The notes beneath the pieces are model-generated. The model searched no databases, was not told the origin of the DNA, and saw only the letters and a program-made list of their open reading frames with translations. 6,566 nucleotides of DNA from positions 1 to 6,566 of the forward strand of contig JAGHSG010000098.1 in NCBI GenBank assembly GCA_018066005.1. Direction: 5' to 3'. Source of the DNA: Bacteroidales bacterium. GTDB lineage: Bacteria; Bacteroidota; Bacteroidia; Bacteroidales; Paludibacteraceae. Of this stretch, positions 1 through 5,407 are shown piece after piece (the stretch's first letter is position 1; the number at the start of each line of letters is the position of its first letter). The translations under genes were made by a program, and so were the position numbers.

Positions 1-1
1 G

Positions 2-1339
2 TTTATGATGCCTGCTTGGGCAATGATTCCTTTTGGAATTATGCTTCTCGCGATTGCTATTGGTCCCATTATCGCTCCTGAGAAATGGGAAAGCAATCTG
101 AACAAACTCATCGTATCTGCCATTCTGGGTGTTCCCGTTGCAGTCTATATGATTTGCGTGGGACTCGGCAAAGAATTGACAGACACGATTTTCTTTGACT
201 ACGTGCCATTTATTATTTTGTTGTTGGCACTGTTCGTTATTACCGGCGGTATTCACCTCAGCGGTGACATTAAGGCCAAACCTATTGTGAACACTTTGTT
301 CTTGGCAATTGGTTTTGTGTTGGCTTCGCTGATGGGCACAACGGGTGCTGCCATGTTGCTCATCCGTCCCGTCTTGGCTACGAATGCACAACGTAAGTAC
401 AAAGTTCACACGGTGCTTTTCTTCATTGCATTGGTGGCTAACTGCGGTGGTTTGATGACGCCTCTGGGAGATCCCCCATTGTTTATGCTGTTCCTGCGTG
501 GCGCTTCCTTCACATGGTTTGCTTCCATGTGGTTGCCTTGGCTCTTTACGGGTGTTGTTCTGCTGCTGATTTATTTCTTGGCAGACACCTATTATTATAA
601 GAAAGAGGAGTGGACGGCTCATTCGGCTGACGCGCGTGAAGCCAAATCACTCTGCCTGACCGGTAAAATCAACTTCTTGTGGCTGGCAGGTATCGTGGCT
701 TCCGTGGCTTTCGTTAATGCCGGTTTTATCCCTGCTATGGGTGAGGAGGATGCTCCGCTGTATATCAAATACTTGCGCGAAATAGCCATGCTTATCTTCA
801 TGGTACTGTCGTTGGTAACTACTTCCAAGAAAGTGCGTTACGAGGATAATAAATACACGTGGGCTCCTATTTTGGAAGTTGCTGCGTTGTTTATCGGTAT
901 CTTCACCACGATGGCTCCTGCGCTTATCTTCCTGAAAGAGAATGCCGGTTCGTTAGGTTTCGACCAAGTATGGCAGTTCTATTATAGCACGGGTCTGTTA
1001 AGTTCGTTCCTGGATAACACGCCTACTGCCGTTGCTTTCCACTCGATGGCTTGCGGTCTGCCTTGTGCTGTTGAGGCTGCTGCTGCCGGTGTAGTGGATG
1101 GTATGTTTGAGGGAACGATGTTTGTTGCAGGTATTCCCGAACTGCTGTTGAAGGCTATCTGTATCGGTGCCGTCTTCTTTGGTAGTATGACTTATATCGG
1201 CAACGGACCTAACTTCATGGTGAAAGCCATAGCAGAGGAGAACAAGATTGATATGCCGTCTTTCTTTGGCTACATGATTAAGTTCTCGTTAATCGTGCTG
1301 CTGCCCGTTTATATCCTTGTTCAACTGATATTCTTATAA
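2..1339 (+). CDS. nhaD: NhaD/CitM-type sodium:proton antiporter, 5' partial
   Basis: Inner-membrane ion transporter of the ion transporter superfamily (COG1055, Chlamydia/Vibrio NhaD-like), expected to exchange Na+ for H+ and so help pH and sodium homeostasis. The frame is open from base 2. The first ATG codons are at 5 and 8, but related proteins as I remember them have a few to about 15 more residues before the MIPF segment, so the true start is probably outside the window. From the ATG at 5, 444 residues are visible, with about ten or more hydrophobic segments. Family-like motifs are GTTGAAMLLIRP (111-122), NCGGLMTPLGDPPLF (146-160), SFLDNTPTAVAFH (334-346) and TYIGNGPNFMVKAI (396-409); the paired polar motifs in the two halves are typical of the superfamily's ion sites. 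It ends in TAA directly abutting the dedA ATG, so the two are probably co-transcribed and coupled. A citrate- or arsenite-type substrate is the main alternative; Na+/H+ exchange is preferred from resemblance to Bacteroidales homologues. Confidence 0.85.
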   Translation, partial: FMMPAWAMIPFGIMLLAIAIGPIIAPEKWESNLNKLIVSAILGVPVAVYMICVGLGKELTDTIFFDYVPFIILLLALFVITGGIHLSGDIKAKPIVNTLFLAIGFVLASLMGTTGAAMLLIRPVLATNAQRKYKVHTVLFFIALVANCGGLMTPLGDPPLFMLFLRGASFTWFASMWLPWLFTGVVLLLIYFLADTYYYKKEEWTAHSADAREAKSLCLTGKINFLWLAGIVASVAFVNAGFIPAMGEEDAPLYIKYLREIAMLIFMVLSLVTTSKKVRYEDNKYTWAPILEVAALFIGIFTTMAPALIFLKENAGSLGFDQVWQFYYSTGLLSSFLDNTPTAVAFHSMACGLPCAVEAAAAGVVDGMFEGTMFVAGIPELLLKAICIGAVFFGSMTYIGNGPNFMVKAIAEENKIDMPSFFGYMIKFSLIVLLPVYILVQLIFL

Positions 1340-1984
1340 ATGACTGTTATTGATAACATCATCGCGTGGTACTCGGCGCATATGAATTATGCGTCGATTA
1401 CTGCGTTGATGACGATTGAATCGTCTTTTATCCCTTTCCCGAGTGAGGTCGTTATCCCGCCTGCTGCTTTTGTGGCAGGGCAACCGGATAGTGTGCTGTG
1501 CGTGACGGGCAGTTACCCGCTGGATATAGCGCTGATTGTGCTGTTTGGCACTATGGGTGCCATGTTGGGCGCACTTATCAACTATTACTTGTCGGTGTGG
1601 TTAGGACGACCTATCATTTATAAGTTTGCAGACTCCAAGTTAGGCCATTTGTGCCTCTTGTCGGGGGATAAGATTCAGCAGGCGGAGAGTTATTTCCGCG
1701 ACCACGGTAATATGTCCACGTTTATTGGACGTTTTATCCCGGGTATCCGTCAACTGATTTCTATACCTGCCGGCTTGGCACGTATGAAAATGGGACCGTT
1801 CTTGCTCTACACGTTCCTCGGCGCTTTTATTTGGAACGCTGTCCTGGCGTTGTTAGGTTACCTGGCAGCAGGACAGATGAACTTGATAAAAGAATACAGC
1901 CACGAATTGTCCGTAGGCATACTTATCCTGTTGGGAGTGGTTATTCTCTATTTTGTAATAAAAAAGGTTGCTACGAAAAAGTAG
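1340..1984 (+). CDS. DedA family (SNARE-associated/VTT domain) membrane protein
   Basis: Integral inner-membrane protein of 214 residues, a normal length for DedA. Members have been implicated in flipping undecaprenyl phosphate back across the membrane and in envelope and proton-motive-force homeostasis; which applies here is inference. Family hallmarks are visible: the acidic pair in the re-entrant N-terminal part (E27 and E36, within ESSFIPFPSEVVIPP), a glycine-rich segment with GAMLGALINYYLSVWLG (73-89), and the signature FIGRFIPGIRQLISIPAG (128-145) with the conserved R131 and R137. A last membrane helix lies at about 190-207 and the tail is basic (KKVATKK). The start is the ATG immediately after the antiporter's TAA with no intervening base, which suggests termination-reinitiation coupling. 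The last seven codons and the stop lie inside a terminator hairpin, so the protein end and the transcription end are encoded by the same bases. The DedA call is firm; the paralogue type is not assigned. Confidence 0.92.
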   Translation: MTVIDNIIAWYSAHMNYASITALMTIESSFIPFPSEVVIPPAAFVAGQPDSVLCVTGSYPLDIALIVLFGTMGAMLGALINYYLSVWLGRPIIYKFADSKLGHLCLLSGDKIQQAESYFRDHGNMSTFIGRFIPGIRQLISIPAGLARMKMGPFLLYTFLGAFIWNAVLALLGYLAAGQMNLIKEYSHELSVGILILLGVVILYFVIKKVATKK

Positions 1985-1996
1985 CAACCTTTTTTT
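1960..1996. terminator. Bidirectional Rho-independent terminator between convergent operons
   Basis: A perfect inverted repeat pairs 1960-1974 with 1981-1995. The core is GGTTGCTAC/GTAGCAACC (9 bp, 1966-1974 with 1981-1989), extended by an A run (1960-1965) and a T run (1990-1996), around the 6-base loop GAAAAA. Read on +, the hairpin is followed by seven T; read on -, it is followed by six T, so it can terminate both transcripts. It begins one base downstream of the ftsZ TAA (1998-2000) on the - strand. On the + strand it overlaps the end of dedA: the A run, left arm and loop encode KKVATKK, and the stop TAG is the second to fourth base of the right arm. Confidence 0.93.
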
Positions 1997-1997
1997 G

Positions 1998-3293
1998 TTA
2001 TCTGCGTGTTCGCATCCAACTGGCGAAGCCGTGACGCTGCGGAGCAGGCTCTTCTTTCGGAGCCGCCGGCTCGTCGTCAAACGTAATGACGAACTCGTCG
2101 TTATCGTCTTTCTTGGGGGCAGGTGCCGGAGCAGGTTCCTCTGCGGGAGTTTCTTCGCCCTTATCGCCTTCTTCTTGGGCTTCTTCGGGAGCAGGTGCAT
2201 CTACCTTTAACTCAATCTCCTGTGTCACCTCGTCCTCTTTCTTCTGCGATGGAGTAGGCAGGTCGTCGTAATTGGCTTTGATGGCCTCTTCCACGGTGGG
2301 TTGACTGCTTTCCTCTTTCAGCGAAGGGATGTCGCTCACTTCGTAACCGGTAGCAATAAGCGTCACACGCAGTTCTTCGCCTAAGGACTCGTCAATAGAA
2401 ACACCCCACTGCACTTCCACCTCTTCGCCTACTTCCCGCACGAACTCATATATTTGGTCGGTTTCTTGGTTCTGCAAGGCATATTCGGTGGAGCAGTAGA
2501 ACTGCAACATGACACGTTTGGCACCGTGTACATCGCTGGTGTTGACAAGTGGTGAGTGGAGGGCATTATTGATAGCGTCCGTTACACGGCGGTCGCCTCC
2601 TGCCTGTCCGACATTCATAATAGCCACTTTACCGTCTTTGAGGGTGTTATAAACATCGGCAAAGTCGGTGTTGATATAACCCGGAATAGTGATTATTTCG
2701 GCAATTGACTTGGCTGCATTGCCTACCACGTCATCCGACTTGGTAAAAGCGTTCAGCAAGTTCAGGTCGGGATATATCTGTTTCAACTTCTCGTTGTTGA
2801 TAACCAAAATAGCATCCACATGCTCTGCCAAGGTGGCCACACCGGTCATGGCTTTGCGAATCTTGGGTTTACCTTCAAAAGCAAAAGGAATGGTAACGAT
2901 ACCGACGGTCAGAATACCCATCTCTTGTGCCACTTCGGCAACAATAGACGATGCACCCGTACCTGTACCTCCACCCATACCGGCAGCGAGGAACAGCATT
3001 TGTGTGCCGTCATCCAGCGCTTCCTTGATGCGGTCTCTGTTCTCCTCGGCGTATTTGCGTGCTTTGTCGGGGTTACCTCCTGCACCCAAGCCGGGACCTA
3101 ATTGCAACTTGGCGGGAACAGAACTGCGGCCAAGGGCTTGTTTATCGGTGTTGCAAACCAAGAAAGTGACACCTGTTATACCATGTTGGTACATGTGTGT
3201 CACGGCGTTGCAGCCACCGCCTCCTACACCCATCACTTTGATGATGGAATCTTCTTTCAAATCCAATTCAATGGGGAGTAAATCGTCGTTCAT
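1998..3293 (-). CDS. ftsZ: Cell division protein FtsZ (tubulin-like GTPase)
   Basis: Cytoplasmic GTPase that polymerises into the Z ring and recruits the divisome. With the ATG at 3293-3291 it has 431 residues. The frame stays open upstream, but those extra 27 residues overlap the ftsA end and are not FtsZ-like, whereas MNDDLLPIELDLKED leads naturally into the core. Visible motifs: GGGGCNAV (24-31), GAGGNP (70-75), the tubulin signature GGGTGTG (107-113), and the T7 loop with N208, D210 and D213 in INTDFADV, which supplies catalytic acids to the next subunit. The globular domain ends near 325 (ATGYEVSDIP). A linker of roughly 95 residues rich in Glu, Pro and Ala follows, with a hydrophobic island EFVITFDD (400-407), then a basic end, HGFASWMRTRR (421-431), probably the C-terminal peptide that binds FtsA and other partners. 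It is the last gene of the operon, 10 bases after ftsA, with no Shine-Dalgarno site, and a terminator follows at once. Confidence 0.97.
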   Translation of the reverse strand: MNDDLLPIELDLKEDSIIKVMGVGGGGCNAVTHMYQHGITGVTFLVCNTDKQALGRSSVPAKLQLGPGLGAGGNPDKARKYAEENRDRIKEALDDGTQMLFLAAGMGGGTGTGASSIVAEVAQEMGILTVGIVTIPFAFEGKPKIRKAMTGVATLAEHVDAILVINNEKLKQIYPDLNLLNAFTKSDDVVGNAAKSIAEIITIPGYINTDFADVYNTLKDGKVAIMNVGQAGGDRRVTDAINNALHSPLVNTSDVHGAKRVMLQFYCSTEYALQNQETDQIYEFVREVGEEVEVQWGVSIDESLGEELRVTLIATGYEVSDIPSLKEESSQPTVEEAIKANYDDLPTPSQKKEDEVTQEIELKVDAPAPEEAQEEGDKGEETPAEEPAPAPAPKKDDNDEFVITFDDEPAAPKEEPAPQRHGFASWMRTRR

Positions 3294-3303
3294 ATCGTGT
3301 GTA

Positions 3304-4575
3304 TTATTGTTCGGTGAAAAATTCAAAAACTTTTTGTTCCAATTGGTCCACGCGTCGTATCTTGGGCGGGGCAATCAGTTTACCCGGGTGAGCGTCACGG
3401 TAGTCGCTTCCTAATATGAGTGCGCCTACCAAACTGGCATAAGCGGGTGAGCAATACTCGTCCGGTGTCTTGCGGTCCAATAAACCTGCGTGACTGCCGT
3501 AGAGCACCTTGATGGAGGTCTTGTCGCTCAAATAGTCTGCCATACCTGCCAACATACTGGCGCCGCCCGTTATGTATAGGCAACGGATACGTGTGCTGTA
3601 TTCATTCAGCATATTCATCAGCGGGTCAAGCATCGTATCCAATACCGGTTTGAGTATCTCCGCCACTTCCGTACTGGTTGTCTTCCACGTATCGCCGTTG
3701 GCTAACGGGACCTGCATAGTGAAGTTTTTCTCCACATATTCCGGTGCTGCCGTACCGAATTGCACTTTCATCCGCTCTGCTTTTTCCGGAGATAAGTTAT
3801 GGTCCATAAGGGCTTGGGTCAACTTGTTTCCGCCTTCTGCAAGAACTTTCATAGTGATGTATTGCGTACCTTTGTATATAGACAGGGTTGTCGTCTCGGC
3901 TCCCATATCCAACACGGCGCAACCGTCATTCAGTACCGAGGAGTCTTCAAAAGCAAAAGCGGATAACAAAGCATCGGGGCGGATAAAAGTCTGCTCGATA
4001 GATTTGCTGGCGCGGTCAAAGCCGGCTTCTACTTTATCTTTCAACTCCCGTTTGCCGACAAAGGCTATATAATGTGCTTCCAACAGGATGGCACGCTGAT
4101 TGGATGTCGGTATATCTTCCTGCTCCTGGCCATCTACCACAAAGTATGCCGGGATAAGGTCCAGCACAGCGACGCCCGGGTAACGGTCTTCTATCTTTTT
4201 TCGGCACTCGTCTTCCATGCTGTCCAGTACCGAATTGGTTATGTCGTGTTTGCGAATAAAATCGCGCTTGCTCTGCACGGGTACCACCTGCATACTGGCG
4301 CCGCCCAATAAGACAAACGCTGCCGGTAATTCCTCCACATTGATACGGTTGGCGAGCAGTTTGAGCACAGAGTTAATCATGTATCCGGCATCCGATGTCT
4401 GTACGACGATACCTCTATCCACACACCTATGCCGGCGACTCTCCTCATAACCCAATACATGCAGCATATCCGTACCGACTTTCTCCGCAGCCATGGCACG
4501 AACCGAGTTACTCCCCAATTCGATGGCTACCAGCGGTAGAGTCTCTGCTAATTGTTTTTTTATTCTTTTAGGCAT
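3304..4575 (-). CDS. ftsA: Cell division protein FtsA (actin-like Z-ring membrane anchor)
   Basis: Actin-fold ATPase on the cytoplasmic face of the inner membrane that binds the FtsZ tail and tethers the Z ring. With the ATG at 4575-4573 it has 423 residues, typical for Bacteroidales. An in-frame ATG at 4632 would add 19 residues overlapping ftsQ and is less likely. The actin-type motifs are present: phosphate 1 as AIELGSNSVRAM (17-28), phosphate 2 as AVLDMGAETTTLSIY (220-234), and the adenosine loop LYITGGASMLAGM (333-345). The region at about 85-170 corresponds to the FtsA-specific 1C/SHS2 subdomain. The end, KIRRVDQLEQKVFEFF (405-420), alternates basic and bulky hydrophobic residues and is probably the amphipathic membrane-targeting helix, joined by a short linker (HPGKLIAPP). 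The start lies 5 bases after the ftsQ stop (TAA TAAAT ATG) in an A/T-rich context; AAAGGA about 11 bases upstream is at best a weakly placed ribosome site. Confidence 0.95.
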   Translation of the reverse strand: MPKRIKKQLAETLPLVAIELGSNSVRAMAAEKVGTDMLHVLGYEESRRHRCVDRGIVVQTSDAGYMINSVLKLLANRINVEELPAAFVLLGGASMQVVPVQSKRDFIRKHDITNSVLDSMEDECRKKIEDRYPGVAVLDLIPAYFVVDGQEQEDIPTSNQRAILLEAHYIAFVGKRELKDKVEAGFDRASKSIEQTFIRPDALLSAFAFEDSSVLNDGCAVLDMGAETTTLSIYKGTQYITMKVLAEGGNKLTQALMDHNLSPEKAERMKVQFGTAAPEYVEKNFTMQVPLANGDTWKTTSTEVAEILKPVLDTMLDPLMNMLNEYSTRIRCLYITGGASMLAGMADYLSDKTSIKVLYGSHAGLLDRKTPDEYCSPAYASLVGALILGSDYRDAHPGKLIAPPKIRRVDQLEQKVFEFFTEQ

Positions 4576-4580
4576 ATTTA

Positions 4581-5327
4581 TTATATTCCTTTTATTCCAA
4601 TTACTTGTTTTTTGAAGCGCACATCCATGCATTGGTACAGACTATCCACGTCTAATCCTCTGCTTCCTTGATACCAATGACGCAATTTGTTTAATTTGGT
4701 CGTGTATTCGGACCAGTCTCCCAACAGAATATTTGCCCGGCCACTCCGCTGAATAAGGCGCACTTGTTGATTTTTGTCCACTTCTATGCGAGCGATATAT
4801 TTATTCCAATAGGGGTCATCTTTGAGCCATTCTGTTATATCACTTGCTTCGTGTTTGGCTGTTCGCTCACCTATGTTACCTGTAACGGTCAACGCATCTG
4901 TCTGCATACCTGCTCGCAAAGGCATGCGTTTGCGGTCGGTGTCAATCAGATAGGTATCTCCGGAAACGGAGGCAACACGTATCAGCGGAACACGTTGTGT
5001 AACGGCTATGATTACGCGACCGTTCTGGGTCTTGTGACATTCACACGTACGAATCATATCATGCTTCCTGACGGCGTTCTCAATGTCTTGACTGACTATC
5101 ATATCCATATCCTGACCCATAGGGTAGAGGTGTTGGCGCTGCAATAAGCCTGCCAACTCGTTTCCGCTGACGAACTGGCGCTCGGCACCGTCCAAGATAC
5201 GCAGGGTCACATCGTTGCAAGTGGGGGGCGGCACAAGTCTATGTGCCATAATAACCCCTGCTACCCAATAAGCTATGACCACCAGCGCACAGGTTGCTAT
5301 GATAATATGTTTCCAAATATTTTTCAA
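4581..5327 (-). CDS. ftsQ: Cell division protein FtsQ (POTRA domain, bitopic)
   Basis: Divisome protein with a short cytoplasmic end, one membrane helix and a periplasmic domain that scaffolds the septal synthesis complex. It has 248 residues, the short form usual in Bacteroidales. The layout is a basic start (MKNIWKH), a helix at about 8-28 (IIIATCALVVIAYWVAGVIM), a POTRA-like region at about 38-115 containing LLQRQHLYPMGQDMD and the conserved-looking CECHKTQNGRVIIAVTQRVP (95-114), then a beta-rich part with YLIDTDRKRMPL (126-137). The start codon is TTG (5327-5325), since upstream in frame there is only ATA and a short run of repeat codons before TAG, and the first internal ATG (residue 27) would remove the membrane helix. 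The start sits three bases from a heptamer tandem repeat that fills the gap to murC. Function is assigned from position (murC-ftsQ-ftsA-ftsZ) plus domain plan. Confidence 0.93.
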   Translation of the reverse strand: MKNIWKHIIIATCALVVIAYWVAGVIMAHRLVPPPTCNDVTLRILDGAERQFVSGNELAGLLQRQHLYPMGQDMDMIVSQDIENAVRKHDMIRTCECHKTQNGRVIIAVTQRVPLIRVASVSGDTYLIDTDRKRMPLRAGMQTDALTVTGNIGERTAKHEASDITEWLKDDPYWNKYIARIEVDKNQQVRLIQRSGRANILLGDWSEYTTKLNKLRHWYQGSRGLDVDSLYQCMDVRFKKQVIGIKGI

Positions 5328-5333
5328 TATCTC
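5325..5333 (-). promoter_or_regulatory. Non-ATG (TTG) translation start of ftsQ
   Basis: On the - strand the sequence runs AGTAGAG-ATA-TTG-AAAAAT. The TTG at 5327-5325 is the only usable initiator that keeps the FtsQ membrane helix. Going upstream in frame the codons are ATA, GAG, GTA and AGA, then the stop TAG inside the repeat. The ribosome would bind over the purine-rich AGTAGAG units. There is no AGGAGG-like site. Confidence 0.7.
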
Positions 5334-5407
5334 TACTCTCTACTCTCTACTCTCTACTCTCTACTCTTTAATCTCTACTCTTTAATCTCTACTCTCTACT
5401 CTCTAAT
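5331..5407. repeat. 11-unit heptamer tandem repeat at the murC-ftsQ junction
   Basis: Exactly 77 bases made of eleven 7-base units. On the + strand these are CTCTACT five times, CTTTAAT, CTCTACT, CTTTAAT, CTCTACT twice and CTCTAAT. In the mRNA (- strand) the main unit is AGTAGAG, with variants ATTAAAG and ATTAGAG that differ at the same two or so positions. The array encodes the last five residues of MurC (LESRE) and its TAG stop, then fills nearly all of the 61-base gap to three bases before the ftsQ start. Because AGTAGAG contains TAG and 7 is not a multiple of 3, three perfect units in a row close all three frames. No hairpin is possible within this purine-rich strand, so it is not a terminator. 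Confidence 0.95.

Noticed and set aside
2077..2084. TACGTTTG on the - strand, a match to the Bacteroidota -7 promoter element TAnnTTTG
   Set aside because: It lies in the ftsZ linker pointing at the terminator with no gene to serve; an 8-base pattern with two free positions is expected by chance.
3294..3374. Longer FtsZ start giving 27 extra N-terminal residues
   Set aside because: It begins at a TTG, overlaps the end of ftsA, and the extra residues do not resemble FtsZ N-termini; the ATG at 3293 fits the family.
2689..3414. 241-codon open frame on the + strand opposite ftsZ
   Set aside because: A shadow of ftsZ: serine- and proline-rich composition from antisense reading and no recognisable domain.
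3572..4311. Open frames on the + strand opposite ftsA
   Set aside because: Antisense shadows of a well-supported gene, with no start context or family features.
4576..4632. Longer FtsA start at the ATG at 4632
   Set aside because: It would overlap 52 bases of ftsQ, and the extra residues lie before the normal-looking MPKRIKKQ start. The 5-base gap matches the operon's tight spacing.
5331..5407. The heptamer array as a CRISPR
   Set aside because: Units are 7 bases with no spacers, and no cas genes are present; it is a simple tandem repeat.
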